From Dyella halodurans (GTDB taxonomy: Bacteria; Pseudomonadota; Gammaproteobacteria; Xanthomonadales; Rhodanobacteraceae), in contig NZ_JAPDPF010000013.1 of assembly GCF_026283925.1 (NCBI RefSeq), forward strand, positions 1-64,000: a stretch of DNA of 64,000 bases. The letters run 5' to 3'. The notes below the pieces were generated by a model that ran no database searches, was not told the DNA's origin, and saw only the letters and a program-made list of their open reading frames with translations. A program made the translations under genes and the position numbers. Shown piece by piece: positions 19,361 to 29,370 of this stretch (the first letter of the stretch is position 1; each line of letters begins with the position of its first letter).

Positions 19361-19627
19361 TCAGCCGGTATGGAAGCCCTGGATCTCGGGTGCGGCGGAT
19401 GCTTCGCGTGCCACGGCTTCCACGCGTGCCGCCGCCGGCCCCTGCCAGAGCCAGCGTTCGAACGTTTCGATCGCCGTGGTCGAGCCGCAAGCGAGTACTT
19501 CCACGCGGCCGTCCGGCAAGTTTCTGGCATAACCGGAAAGACCCAGGGCCAGCGCCTGCTCGCGCGCACTGGCGCGATAGAACACCCCCTGCACGCGACC
19601 GCTCACCAGAAAGCGCACGGCAGCCAT
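19361..19627 (-). CDS. acyP: Acylphosphatase
   Basis: An 88-aa acylphosphatase, hydrolysing carboxyl-phosphate bonds such as in 1,3-bisphosphoglycerate. The signature [18 protein letters not shown] (about 8-25) carries the catalytic Arg, and [12 protein letters not shown] (about 33-44) the catalytic Asn. Length is normal. It starts 3 bp after the thioredoxin-like gene on the same strand and is probably translated from the YihY-TlpA transcript. Confidence 0.95.
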   Translation of the reverse strand: MAAVRFLVSGRVQGVFYRASAREQALALGLSGYARNLPDGRVEVLACGSTTAIETFERWLWQGPAAARVEAVAREASAAPEIQGFHTG

Positions 19628-19630
19628 GGG

Positions 19631-20110
19631 CTATTTTCCGAGGCCGATGGCCTGGCCGAGCGACGTCTCGGTCACCGGCCCGAGAAAGCGCTTGGCCACT
19701 TTGCCGTCGGGACCGATCAGCCAGGTCGTGGGCAGTCCGCGCGGCTCGTCGAAGTCCTTGATGGGCTTGTCCAGCGTGACCTGGGCGATGGGATAGCTCA
19801 CCGGATGCTTGGCCAGAAACGCCTGAATATCCGCCTTGTCGCTGTCTTCGTAGGCGAGCCCGATGGCGGCGACCTTGTCGTGATGCGCGCTGACGAAGCG
19901 GGAAATATCCGGCATTTCCTTGATGCAGGGCACGCACCAGGTCGCCCAGTAATTCACGATCACCCACTTGCCACGCTGTGCTCCCAGATCAAATGACTTG
20001 CCGTCGAGCGTGGTCACCTTGATCGAAGGCTGCTCGGGCATGGCTGCGTGCGCCGCGCCCGCCAATGCGAGCGCGGCGCCAAATGTGGCAACTGACTTCA
20101 ACCATTTCAT
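19631..20110 (-). CDS. TlpA-family periplasmic thiol-disulfide oxidoreductase
   Basis: A 159-aa exported thioredoxin-like protein. It has a signal peptide (about 1-22, LALAGAAHA), then an AhpC/TSA-Redoxin fold with the active site NYWATWCVPCIKEMPDISRF, where the CVPC pair sits in the usual WCxPC context, and the cis-Pro region GLPTTWLIGPDGKV. It probably reduces or oxidises envelope proteins. The start overlaps the stop of the YihY gene by 4 bp, so the two are coupled; acyP follows. Confidence 0.92.
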   Translation of the reverse strand: MKWLKSVATFGAALALAGAAHAAMPEQPSIKVTTLDGKSFDLGAQRGKWVIVNYWATWCVPCIKEMPDISRFVSAHHDKVAAIGLAYEDSDKADIQAFLAKHPVSYPIAQVTLDKPIKDFDEPRGLPTTWLIGPDGKVAKRFLGPVTETSLGQAIGLGK

Positions 20111-21384
20111 GCGCGAAAATCCTCGGAATCATTCGAGGCCGGCAAAGCCGGCGGATAGGCTTGATCGAGCCGCGTGCCCAGGGTGGCATTGAGTGAGCGC
20201 GCCGCCGTATCCAGCAACGCGATCAACTCCGACGGCAAGCGTATGCGCCGCTCCTGCGCCTCCTGGGCCGGCCGCAACGGCAGTCGGTACGGGCTGTGAG
20301 CATAGATGCGCAGCAAATCGGTGGTGTCCAGGCTCCGACTCAGCAGCCATCCGCCGCCTTCCTCGCGATGGATCACGTCAGCGCGGTGCAGGTCGTCGAA
20401 ATAAGCCGCGATCATGCCACTGTTCAGATAGGGTTCGCTCAGGCGCAAGCTGCTTGGGTCAAGCCGCTGCCCTTGCCGATGCGCATCCACGAAGTGCCCC
20501 AGCACCACCAACAGGCCAAGGAAGGCGGCATCGTCGGACAGGCATGTCGTCGGCGGCTGGTAGTCGAACGCCGAAATCGAGGCGGCGATCGACGCGCAGA
20601 GAATCACGATCACCCACGACAGGTAGATCCACAACAGGAAGATCGGAATCGCGGCCATGGCCGCGCCGTAGATCTGCTGGTAGGTCTGCGCGTGATGGAT
20701 GAATCGCGCGAAGCCCCAGCGTGCAAACTCGAACAGCACTGCGCCGAGAAAGGCACCGATGAGAGCATCCTGCCAGCGCACCCGGCGATTGGGCACCACG
20801 AAATACAGCAGCGCCAGCGTCACGAAGGTGACGATGAAGGGCAGCGTGGACAACAGGCGCTGGCGCAGCCCCAGTTCGTCCGCCGCACTATGCAATAGCG
20901 GCAGCGCGGTGACATACGAGGCCAGGATCAGGCCGCCCACGACCAGCACGGGGCCCAGGGTGAGCGCCGCCCAGTACAACAGCAGGCGGGAGCCCCATCC
21001 GCGTGCGCGCCGCACGCGCCAGATGCGATTGAGCCGGTCCTCGATGCTTACCATCATCGACAAGGCGCTGAAGAACATCACCAGGATGCTGATGCCGGTC
21101 AGCTTGCTGGCATTGTCGGCAAAGCTGTTGAGGTATTCCTGCACCCGCTCGCCCGCCGCCGGCACGAAGTTGCTGAACACGAACTCGATCAGCGTGCTGC
21201 GTTCTTCGGCAAACACCGGAAACGCAGCGAAGATCGCCAGCGAGGCGACGATCAGCGGCACCAGCGAGACCAGGGTCGTATAGGACAGCGCACCCGCCGT
21301 CTCGAAACACTTGTCGTCCACGAAGCGATGCCACACGAAATGGCTGAAGCTGCGCAGGCGGTCGCGTTCGAAGCGCAAGGCCAT
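20107..21384 (-). CDS. YihY/BrkB-family inner-membrane protein
   Basis: A 425-aa integral membrane protein of the YihY (formerly mis-annotated RNase BN) family. The first 285 residues hold about six membrane segments (for example SYTTLVSLVPLIVASLAIFA and PIFLLWIYLSWVIVILCASI) with the family motif ETAGALSYTT. The remaining 140 residues form a soluble winged-helix-like tail (LNSGMIAAYFDDLHRADVIH). Start ATG 21384 has GGAAGGAAC upstream; the ORF could extend to 21447. The function of the family is not established. Confidence 0.93.
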   Translation of the reverse strand: MALRFERDRLRSFSHFVWHRFVDDKCFETAGALSYTTLVSLVPLIVASLAIFAAFPVFAEERSTLIEFVFSNFVPAAGERVQEYLNSFADNASKLTGISILVMFFSALSMMVSIEDRLNRIWRVRRARGWGSRLLLYWAALTLGPVLVVGGLILASYVTALPLLHSAADELGLRQRLLSTLPFIVTFVTLALLYFVVPNRRVRWQDALIGAFLGAVLFEFARWGFARFIHHAQTYQQIYGAAMAAIPIFLLWIYLSWVIVILCASIAASISAFDYQPPTTCLSDDAAFLGLLVVLGHFVDAHRQGQRLDPSSLRLSEPYLNSGMIAAYFDDLHRADVIHREEGGGWLLSRSLDTTDLLRIYAHSPYRLPLRPAQEAQERRIRLPSELIALLDTAARSLNATLGTRLDQAYPPALPASNDSEDFRA

Positions 21385-21477
21385 GTCTGTTCCTTCCTCG
21401 GCGTTCGGCATCGGAGGCAGCCCATGATGTCGCCGTCCCATGGGCACGGTGTGAACCGGCGGACAACAAGGGCCTGA

Positions 21478-22466
<989 letters not shown>

Positions 22467-22549
22467 GGGCGCGCCTACGGCGTCGGCATTGAGTCGTTTC
22501 ACGTTCGGTGGCCGCGCTATACGGTTAGCGGTTACAGCACACTGCGCTA

Positions 22550-23120
22550 ATAGCGGTGAGGACTTAAAGCAGGCCAAGCCGATGGCGAAACGCATGCGGT
22601 ATCCAGAGGCGCAGATGGTCACCCCACCACCGATGCATTAAGCCCTCTCCGCCACGGCGCGTTGCGGTGTAGCCGCTGTGTAGCGGCCGTGGGCCGCAAG
22701 CTATCCGGCTGGCCACGCCCGTCAGGCTCGCATCCAAAGTAATGCTATGAGCTCTTCAGGCCATTTTCTTTGGGTTACTTTTCTTTTGGGCCAGCAAAAG
22801 AAAAGTGACTCGGCTGCCGGCAGGCAGTCGAAACGCCCGCTGCGTAAGCGGCAAGCTGGCGATATCGCTCAGTTGTCGCGCTACCGCGAGCACCCGCCCC
22901 TCATCCCAGCCTTCTCCCCGGAGGGGAGAAGGAGCGAGAAGCTCGGCGCTCGAACGGGCAATCGAAACTCCCACTGCGTCCCACCGGGACCTGCTCGGTC
23001 GCAAGCGGCAACCTGGCTACAACGGTCGGTTGAAGCGTGATCGCGAGCACCCGCCCCTCATCCCAACCTTCTCTCCCACAGGGACTACCTTCGGGTCGCC
23101 CGGAGGGGAGAAGGAGCACA
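22550..23120. repeat. Dispersed non-coding repeat, copy A
   Basis: The 724-bp gap between the DUF2069 gene and the acyl-CoA dehydrogenase is mostly repeat. It shares long near-identical blocks with 46686-47074: GGTGAGGACTTAAAGCAGGCC (from 22555), GCGCGTTGCGGTGTAGCCGC (from about 22658), CAGGCCATTTTCTTTGGGTT (from 22757) and AAAAGTGACTCGGCTGCCGG (from about 22801). Further along are two modules of the form GCGAGCACCCGCCCCTCATCC ending in GGGGAGAAGGAG (about 22886-22935 and 23043-23118). The short open frames it contains (starting at 22747 and 22805) are by-products of the repeat, not genes. Confidence 0.85.
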
Positions 23121-23190
23121 GCGGCGCGCTGGCAGACGATGGAAACGCCCGCGCCTATACTCGATGACACCGATTCGTCGAGAGCCGACC

Positions 23191-24840
23191 ATGGGATTCC
23201 TGCAAGATCCACCGCAACTTGCGCATCCGTATCGTGACGACCCTCGGCTGCGCAGCATGCTCGATCGCGCCCTGCCTTCGGCGCGCCGCGCCGCATTGAA
23301 TGCGGACCTGCAGGCGCTTGGCGACTACGCGCAAATGGCCTGGCTGCGCAGCTGCCGCAGCACCCGGCGCAAACCCGTGCTCACCCAATGGGACGCGTGG
23401 GGCCACCGCGTCGATCGCATCGAGTTGACCGAGGCATGGCAGGAAGGGCCACGCATCACCACGACGCACGCCGTGCTCGCTGCGGGACATGAGGCCAGCG
23501 AGCACGCACGCCTGGAAGAATTTGCCCGGGTCTACCTGTATCACCTGGCCAGCGAGTTCTATACCTGCCCGCTGGCGATGACCGATGGCGCGGCGACGGC
23601 GTTGAAGGCGTCGGGCAACAAGGCCTTGATGGAACGCGCGCTGCCACACCTGCTCAGCCGCGACGCCGACAGTTTCTGGCTCAGTGGGCAGTGGATGACC
23701 GAGAACACCGGTGGCTCGGACGTGGGCCATACCGAGACCATCGCGCGCCAGGACCCCAGCGGCCAATGGCTACTCTACGGCCGCAAGTGGTTCAGCTCGG
23801 CCGTGGTGGGCGAAGCCGCGCTCGCATTGGCGCGTCCGGAAGGCGCCGGCACGGGCGCCGGCGCACTGGCGCTGTTCTATGTGGAGACCATGGACGGCGA
23901 TCGTCGCAAGCCGCAGCTGATCATCGACCGGCTCAAGGACAAGCTTGGCACGCACGAACTGCCTACCGCGGAAATCCACCTGGACGGGTTGCCCGCCTGG
24001 CCGCTGGGCGAACTCGCCCATGGCGTGCGCCAGGTCGCGCCGATGCTCAACGTCACCCGCACCTGGAATGCCATCTGCGCGGTGGCGAGCATGGCGCGCG
24101 CCCTGAGCCTGGCGCGCGACTACGCCACGCGGCGCCAGGCATTTGGGCGGCCGTTGATCGAACAGCCGCTGCACGCGCAGACGCTGGCGGACATGCAGGC
24201 CGAGTTCGAAGGCGCGTTCGCGCTGGCCTTCGAAGTGGCGCATTTGCTCGGTCGTGTCGAGCATGGCGCGGCCCTCCCGCATGAAGCCGCCCTGCTCCGC
24301 CTGCTGACGCCATTGGCCAAGCTGTGGACCGGCAAGATGGCGGTCAAGCTGTGCTCCGAGGCGCTGGAGTGCTTCGGCGGCGCGGGTTATATCGAAGATA
24401 CCGGCCTGCCCCAGCTGCTGCGCGACGCGCAGGTGTATGCGATCTGGGAGGGCACCACCAATGTGCTGTCGCTGGACAGCCTGCGTGCGCTGGCGAACGA
24501 CGACAGCATCGAGGCATTGCGCATCGCCATTGAAGGCTGGCTGGCGGACAGCATCGACGCGCGAGCTCGCGGCGAGATCCACGCGGCCATGCACGCAGCC
24601 AGGAACATGCTTGAAGCACATGCCCGGGAGCGCCAAGCCCTGGAAGCCGGCGCTCGCGGCCTCGCTTTCACCCTGGCGCGATGCGCCGCAGCGGCCTTGC
24701 TGGCGCGCCACGACGCCTGGTCGGCGCCTCATGGCGGCGCGCGCGCTGGTGCCGCCTTGCGCCGTTTCGTCGGACACGGGCTGGTACGTCTCGGCGGCAC
24801 CGACGTCACCGACACCGCCTTGCTGCTTGGGCCGCATTGA
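23191..24840 (+). CDS. AidB-like acyl-CoA dehydrogenase
   Basis: A 549-aa flavoprotein of the acyl-CoA dehydrogenase superfamily, AidB branch. It has an AidB-type N-terminal extension (about 1-150), the FAD/substrate-binding MTENTGGSDVG (about 169-179), GRKWFSSAV, the dimer-interface RQAFGRPLIEQPL, and the C-terminal FGGAGYIEDTGLPQLLRDAQ followed by IWEGTTNVLSLDSLRAL. In E. coli AidB is linked to alkylation damage; relatives in other bacteria may act in fatty-acid or branched-chain catabolism. No operon partner helps decide. I chose ATG 23191 (MGFLQDPPQLAHPYRDDPRL) over the upstream start at 23164. Confidence 0.9.
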   Translation: MGFLQDPPQLAHPYRDDPRLRSMLDRALPSARRAALNADLQALGDYAQMAWLRSCRSTRRKPVLTQWDAWGHRVDRIELTEAWQEGPRITTTHAVLAAGHEASEHARLEEFARVYLYHLASEFYTCPLAMTDGAATALKASGNKALMERALPHLLSRDADSFWLSGQWMTENTGGSDVGHTETIARQDPSGQWLLYGRKWFSSAVVGEAALALARPEGAGTGAGALALFYVETMDGDRRKPQLIIDRLKDKLGTHELPTAEIHLDGLPAWPLGELAHGVRQVAPMLNVTRTWNAICAVASMARALSLARDYATRRQAFGRPLIEQPLHAQTLADMQAEFEGAFALAFEVAHLLGRVEHGAALPHEAALLRLLTPLAKLWTGKMAVKLCSEALECFGGAGYIEDTGLPQLLRDAQVYAIWEGTTNVLSLDSLRALANDDSIEALRIAIEGWLADSIDARARGEIHAAMHAARNMLEAHARERQALEAGARGLAFTLARCAAAALLARHDAWSAPHGGARAGAALRRFVGHGLVRLGGTDVTDTALLLGPH

Positions 24841-24939
24841 CCCGTCACCGGCGAGTGCTGACGCGGTTCAGGCCGGCTCCGGCGAAAGCGGGCGCTACCA
24901 GCTAAAATGCGTCCCCATCCCCCCTCGCGACTTTCGACC

Positions 24940-25431
24940 ATGCAGCATCTGACCATCGTCACCACCGGCGGCACCATCGACAAGATCTACTTCGACGACA
25001 AGTCGGACTACAAGATCGGTGCACCGCAGATCGGTGAAATCCTCGGCCAGCTAGGCGTAGCGTTCCAGTTCGACGTGATCCCGATCCTGCGCAAGGACAG
25101 CCTGCACATGGCGGCCGAAGATCGCGCCCTGGTGCGTTCCACCATCGAGGCGCAACCGCATCGCCACGTGCTGGTGACCCACGGCACCGACACCATGGTC
25201 GAAACCGCCCGCGAGCTGGCCCACATCAAGGGCAAGGTGATCGTGCTCACTGGCGCGCTCAATCCGGCGCGCTTCCAGGGTTCGGACGCGGTGTTCAACA
25301 TCGGTTGCGCCGTCGCCGCCGTGCAGACCCTGCCCGATGGCGTCTACATCACCATGAACGGTCGCGTGTGGGACCCGGCGAAGGTGCGCAAGAACCGCGA
25401 CGCCAATCGCTTCGAAGAATCGAACGGCTGA
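24940..25431 (+). CDS. Asparaginase-family protein, N-terminal domain only
   Basis: A 163-aa protein that matches only the first of the two domains of L-asparaginase. Both catalytic threonine motifs are present: VTTGGTIDK (about 6-14) and VLVTHGTDTMVETA (about 77-90). The family normally runs to about 330 aa, with a smaller C-terminal domain helping to complete the active site. Here the frame stops cleanly after KNRDANRFEESNG and no remnant of the second domain follows, since a terminator-like hairpin and the sufT 3' end come next. Standalone forms like this exist in other proteobacteria; activity on asparagine is uncertain. Confidence 0.82.
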   Translation: MQHLTIVTTGGTIDKIYFDDKSDYKIGAPQIGEILGQLGVAFQFDVIPILRKDSLHMAAEDRALVRSTIEAQPHRHVLVTHGTDTMVETARELAHIKGKVIVLTGALNPARFQGSDAVFNIGCAVAAVQTLPDGVYITMNGRVWDPAKVRKNRDANRFEESNG

Positions 25432-25455
25432 CGCGATCCACCCGCACCAGCCATG

Positions 25456-25492
25456 ACAGGCCCTGGTCTTGATGCCAGGGCCTGTTGCGTTT
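25456..25492. terminator. Intrinsic terminator between the asparaginase-like gene and sufT
   Basis: A perfect 11-bp stem ACAGGCCCTGG/CCAGGGCCTGT is followed on the + strand by TGCGTTTC. The T-run is weak, but the position between convergent genes supports a terminator. Confidence 0.6.
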
Positions 25493-25670
25493 CAGGCGCC
25501 CGGCAAAACCGCGCCCGTCCCACGATCAGCGGTTCGGATACGGCAGCCGGCCAAGCACATGGCGTATCGCGTTGAGGCGCGACTTGTCGCCGCGAGGCGG
25601 TTCCGCCGCACTTGCATCGACTTCGGGGGAGAACGATCGCCGCGCGTCCGCACGGCGCATCAGACAGGCG

Positions 25671-26228
25671 TCAAAGCATGCCGGTTTCGAGCTTGGCCGC
25701 GTCGGACATCATCGAATGGTTCCACGGCGGATCGAACACCAGGTCCACGTCGGCCTCGGCCACGGTGGGGATGAGTTCCAGCTTGGTGCGCACGTCGTCG
25801 ACCAGGATGTCGCCCATGCCGCAACCCGGCGCCGTGAGCGTCATTTTCACGTAGACCTTGCGCTGCTCAGCCGCCAGGTGGTCGACCGTCACGTCGTAGA
25901 CCAGACCCAGTTCGACCACGTTGATCGGAATCTCCGGATCGAACACGGTGCGCAGTTGCTGCCACACCAGCTTTTCCACGTCGGCATCGGTGGCGTCCAC
26001 CGCCAGCTCGATCGGCGCGGGCGGCTCCTTGCCCAGCGCATCGGCGTCGTTGCCAGCGATGCGGAACAGGTTGCCTTCCACGTAGACGGTGAAGCTGCCA
26101 CCCAGGGCCTGGGTGATGTAGCCGATCTGGCCGGCCGGCAGGCTGACCGTTTCTCCTTGGGGCACCATGACTGCCTGGCAGTCACGTTCCAGGGTGAAGG
26201 GCTCGCTGCTTAGACTGAAACCGCTCAT
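25671..26228 (-). CDS. sufT: Fe-S assembly protein SufT (MIP18/DUF59 family)
   Basis: A 185-aa protein. The N-terminal part (VPQGETVSLPAGQIGYITQA) is specific to the long SufT form; the C-terminal MIP18 domain follows (LRTVFDPEIPINVVELGLVY, then MTLTAPGCGMGDILVDDVR with the conserved Cys). SufT helps mature Fe-S proteins. Start ATG 26228 (MSGFSLSSEPFTLERDC) is preferred over an upstream one at 26264. It is alone here, without other suf genes. Confidence 0.93.
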   Translation of the reverse strand: MSGFSLSSEPFTLERDCQAVMVPQGETVSLPAGQIGYITQALGGSFTVYVEGNLFRIAGNDADALGKEPPAPIELAVDATDADVEKLVWQQLRTVFDPEIPINVVELGLVYDVTVDHLAAEQRKVYVKMTLTAPGCGMGDILVDDVRTKLELIPTVAEADVDLVFDPPWNHSMMSDAAKLETGML

Positions 26229-26465
26229 GCCGATCCTGCCAAATCTCACTGAGGGGCGCGGCAAGGCGCCGCGCCAAGCTGACTATTATGCCGGTTGACG
26301 ACCGGGCACGCCTGCACAGATCAGGCCGGGCGACCCGGATCTCAAGGGGAAAACGCGCCACTGGCGGTCCCGGGCCAGGGTCGTGGCCGGGCCTGCCGCG
26401 TTATGATGAGAGTTTTACGCCAGAGAAGAACCCGTGTCTGCAAGCTTGCCGTCGTTTTCCCAGCC

Positions 26466-26906
26466 ATGAGTGCACGGGTCGCGTTTTCTGCATTATTCGC
26501 CTTGATTAGCGCCGTCATGCTGGGCCTGGCCGCCGGCGCCGTGTGGATGGTCCCCACCCTCTACCTGCAGCGCCCGCTACCGTGGCTGGCCCTGCTGGTC
26601 GGCTGGTTCCTGGGCAAGGCGGTACGCAGCTGGGTACGCCCGGCCGGCCCGCATGCGGCGGTCCTGGCGGTGGTGGCCACCGGCACCGCGGCGCTTTACG
26701 TCAACCTGCTGACGGCGGCTGCCCGCATCGCCGGCCTGATGGGCATGGGCCTGATCGATGCCATGCGCACCGCCGGCTTGCGCCTTTTGCTGGAGCTTGC
26801 GGCGCTGGGACAGGTAGCCACGGACAACCTGTGGTTCATCGTCGGCATGGCGGTGGCCGCCGTGGTTGCCTTGCGCGCGGCGCGCCACCCATCGCCGAAA
26901 AGCTGA
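26466..26906 (+). CDS. Hypothetical membrane protein with about four TM segments
   Basis: A 146-aa, very hydrophobic protein that I cannot assign to a named family. Predicted membrane segments are FSALFALISAVMLGLAAGAV, LPWLALLVGWFLGKAV, VLAVVATGTAALYVNLLTAA and LWFIVGMAVAAVVALRAAR. Start ATG 26466 gives a clean short N-terminus (MSARVAF); ATGs at 26403 and 26406 in the same frame would add a basic stretch. Codon use matches the neighbours, supporting a real gene. It converges on pntB with a 5-bp gap. Confidence 0.7.
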   Translation: MSARVAFSALFALISAVMLGLAAGAVWMVPTLYLQRPLPWLALLVGWFLGKAVRSWVRPAGPHAAVLAVVATGTAALYVNLLTAAARIAGLMGMGLIDAMRTAGLRLLLELAALGQVATDNLWFIVGMAVAAVVALRAARHPSPKS

Positions 26907-26911
26907 ACGCG

Positions 26912-28342
26912 CTAGGCGTCCAGCGACTTCAGCTCTGCCACCAATTGCCCTGCCGCCGCCTGGCCATCGCCATAGAGCATGCGCGCGTTGTCGGCATAGA
27001 ACAGTGCGTTTTCGATGCCGGCAAAACCGGTGCCCTTGCCGCGCTTGACCACGATGACCTGCTTGGCGTTCGCCACGTCGAGGATTGGCATGCCGTAGAT
27101 CGGCGAGGCCGGATCGGTCTTCGCCAGCGGGTTGACCACGTCGTTGGCGCCGATCACCAGGGCCACGTCGGTGTTGGGGAACTCGGGGTTGATGTCGTCC
27201 ATGTCGGCGATCAGGTCGTACGGCACGCCGGCTTCGGCCAGCAGCACGTTCATATGGCCGGGCATGCGGCCGGCCACCGGGTGGATCGCGAATTTCACCT
27301 TCACACCCTTCTCGATCAACAGCTTGGCGAACTCCCACACCTTGTGCTGGGCCTGCGCCACGGCCATGCCGTAACCCGGCACGATTACCACGCGCTCGGC
27401 ATAGGCCATCATCACCGCCGCGTCGCTGGCCTCGATCGGCTTCTGGCTGCCGCCGATGGCTTGCGCCGTCGCGCCGGCCGCGCCGAAGCTGCCGAACAGC
27501 ACGTTGCCGATCGAGCGGTTCATCGCCTTGGCCATCAGCTGGGTCAGCAAGGTACCTGCCGCGCCAACCACGGTGCCGGCGATGATCATCGCCTCGTTCT
27601 GCAGCACGAAACCTTCAAATGCCACGGCCAGGCCGGTAAACGCGTTGTACAGCGAGATGACCACCGGCATGTCGGCACCGCCGATCGGCAAGGTCATCAT
27701 CAGGCCAAACAGCAGGGCCAGCACGAAGAACGCCACGATCAGGGGCGCTGTCAGCTGACCGCCGACGAGCATGGCGCCAAGCACCACGGCCCCCGCCAGC
27801 ACCAGCAGGTTCACCACGCGCTGGCCCGGAAAGACGAAGCGCTTGTCCAGCCAACCCTGCAGTTTCGCAAAGGCAATCAGCGAGCCGGAGAAGCTGACCG
27901 AGCCGATCAGTGCACCCAGCACCGCCAGCGTCAGCTGGGCCGACCCCGGCGTGTCTGCCCCGTTGGCGGTGAACTGGCCGCCATCGAGCAGGGTTACCGC
28001 GCTGCCGGCGTAGCTGAACAGCTCGGACGCGCCAATGGCCGCCGCGGCGCCGCCGCCCATGCCGTTGTAGAGCGCCACCATCTGGGGGATCGCCGTCATC
28101 GCCACCCGGCGGCCCGACCACCACGCGGCAGTCACGCCGATCAGCACGGCGGTCACGATCAGCCCCCGGTTGTGCATTGCCGGCAGGGCGAAGGTGGCAA
28201 TGACAGCCACCAGCATACCCACGCCGGCCCACACGATGCCGCCCCGTGCGGTGCGCGGGGAACTCATGCGTTTGAGACCGAGAATGAACAGGAGGGCGGC
28301 GAGGAAATAGCAGGCCTTGATCACGAGCGGCAGCCACACCAT
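26912..28342 (-). CDS. pntB: NAD(P) transhydrogenase subunit beta
   Basis: A 476-aa subunit of the proton-translocating transhydrogenase, which makes NADPH from NADH using the proton gradient. About eight membrane helices fill residues 1-260. The NADP(H)-binding domain III follows, with VPGYGMAVAQAQHKVWEF, HPVAGRMPGHMNVLLAEA, GANDVVNPLAK and VIVVKRGKGTGFAGIEN all as in the family. Start ATG 28342 overlaps the stop of pntAB; a GTG directly before it is also possible. Its partner PntAA is not adjacent, as described elsewhere. Confidence 0.97.
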   Translation of the reverse strand: MVWLPLVIKACYFLAALLFILGLKRMSSPRTARGGIVWAGVGMLVAVIATFALPAMHNRGLIVTAVLIGVTAAWWSGRRVAMTAIPQMVALYNGMGGGAAAAIGASELFSYAGSAVTLLDGGQFTANGADTPGSAQLTLAVLGALIGSVSFSGSLIAFAKLQGWLDKRFVFPGQRVVNLLVLAGAVVLGAMLVGGQLTAPLIVAFFVLALLFGLMMTLPIGGADMPVVISLYNAFTGLAVAFEGFVLQNEAMIIAGTVVGAAGTLLTQLMAKAMNRSIGNVLFGSFGAAGATAQAIGGSQKPIEASDAAVMMAYAERVVIVPGYGMAVAQAQHKVWEFAKLLIEKGVKVKFAIHPVAGRMPGHMNVLLAEAGVPYDLIADMDDINPEFPNTDVALVIGANDVVNPLAKTDPASPIYGMPILDVANAKQVIVVKRGKGTGFAGIENALFYADNARMLYGDGQAAAGQLVAELKSLDA

Positions 28343-28647
28343 CACTTGGGCTCCTTGCCAGCCAGGGGTTTGCTGGACTTGAACATTTCCAGCATGCGTT
28401 CGGTCACCACGTAACCACCGGCGGCGTTGCCGGCACCTAGTAGTACGCCGATGAAACCGATCGCAATTTCCAGCGGTGTGTTCGCATGGCCTAGCGCAAT
28501 CATGGCGCCAACCAGCACAATGCCGTGGATGAAGTTTGAACCCGACATCAACGGCGTGTGCAGAATCACCGGCACCCGCGCGATGATTTCGTACCCCGTA
28601 AACGCCGCCAGCATGAAGATGTAAAGCGCCAGGAACCCGTCGATCAT
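28342..28647 (-). CDS. pntAB: NAD(P) transhydrogenase subunit alpha, part 2
   Basis: A 101-aa membrane subunit forming domain II helices of the three-gene type transhydrogenase. Segments FLALYIFMLAAFTGYEII, MSGSNFIHGIVLVGAMIAL and IAIGFIGVLLGAGNAAGGYV are characteristic. Start ATG 28647 has GGCAGGGAGGGG upstream; the open frame upstream to 29337 is antisense to the sigma-factor gene and not real. It is coupled to pntB. Its promoter must lie in the 93-bp gap shared with the divergent sigma-factor operon. Confidence 0.95.
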   Translation of the reverse strand: MIDGFLALYIFMLAAFTGYEIIARVPVILHTPLMSGSNFIHGIVLVGAMIALGHANTPLEIAIGFIGVLLGAGNAAGGYVVTERMLEMFKSSKPLAGKEPK

Positions 28648-28740
28648 GACCCCTCCCTGCCAGGACATCGGTAAGCCTGCATCATACGGGCGTGGGTCAA
28701 CCCGCGCGAGCCTCGGGCGTTGATGCACAAGGATGTACCG

Positions 28741-29370
28741 ATGGAGTCTCAGGATGCCCGATCCGGCGAAGCGGACGATGACGCCATGAATAGCGTCGTT
28801 TCCACGCTCGAAGCCGACCTGCTGGCCGAAGACACCCGGGCAGTACCGGTCTCGATGAATGCGTTCCTGGCGCAGGTCGAACGGCGCGCGTTCCGCATGG
28901 CCGAGATCCACCTGGGCCACCGGGAAGATGCCCTGGATGCGGTGCAGGACGCCATGCTGCGGCTGGTCAAGCATTACAGCGACAAGCCCGCGCAGGAATG
29001 GACCCCCTTGTTCTGGGGCATCCTGCGGCGACGCATCGTCGATCTGCAGCGCCGCCGCAAGGTGCGCTCGATTATGGTGGGCTGGCTGGGTGGCAAGGAC
29101 GACGACGGCGACGAATTGCCGCTCTGGGAGCCCGCCGACAGCGGCCCCGGACCGTTGGAAAGGTTGCATGATGCCCAGTCCTATGCGGACATGGCGGCAG
29201 CGGTGAAGTTGCTGCCTCAACGCCAGCGCGAAGCGTTCATGCTGCGCATGCTGGAAGGCCTGGACGTGGCGGAAACCGCCCAGGCCATGGGCTGCTCGGA
29301 AGGGAGCGTAAAAACACACCTGTCGCGCGCGCTGCAACGTTTGCGCGACCTACTGGAGGACTGGCGATGA
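28741..29370 (+). CDS. ECF-type RNA polymerase sigma factor
   Basis: A 209-aa sigma-70 family factor of ECF type. Region 2 is FLAQVERRAFRMAEIHLGHR with DALDAVQDAMLRLVKHY, and region 4 is LPQRQREAFMLRMLEGLDVA with GCSEGSVKTHLSRALQRLR. I chose ATG 28741 since AAGGA lies 7 nt upstream; ATG 28723 and ATG 28786 are alternatives. It overlaps the DUF3619 gene by 4 bp. The downstream membrane protein may be its anti-sigma factor. What it controls is unknown, possibly its own operon and the divergent pntAB-pntB. Confidence 0.92.
   Translation: MESQDARSGEADDDAMNSVVSTLEADLLAEDTRAVPVSMNAFLAQVERRAFRMAEIHLGHREDALDAVQDAMLRLVKHYSDKPAQEWTPLFWGILRRRIVDLQRRRKVRSIMVGWLGGKDDDGDELPLWEPADSGPGPLERLHDAQSYADMAAAVKLLPQRQREAFMLRMLEGLDVAETAQAMGCSEGSVKTHLSRALQRLRDLLEDWR

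Noticed and set aside
22747-23040. Small frame starting MSSSGHFLWVTFLLGQQ
   Set aside because: The same peptide recurs at 46.9 kb because both lie in the dispersed repeat; no RBS and no protein-like constraint.
28648-29337. Upstream extension of the pntAB frame
   Set aside because: It is antisense to the sigma-factor gene; the short PntAB with its strong RBS matches family length.
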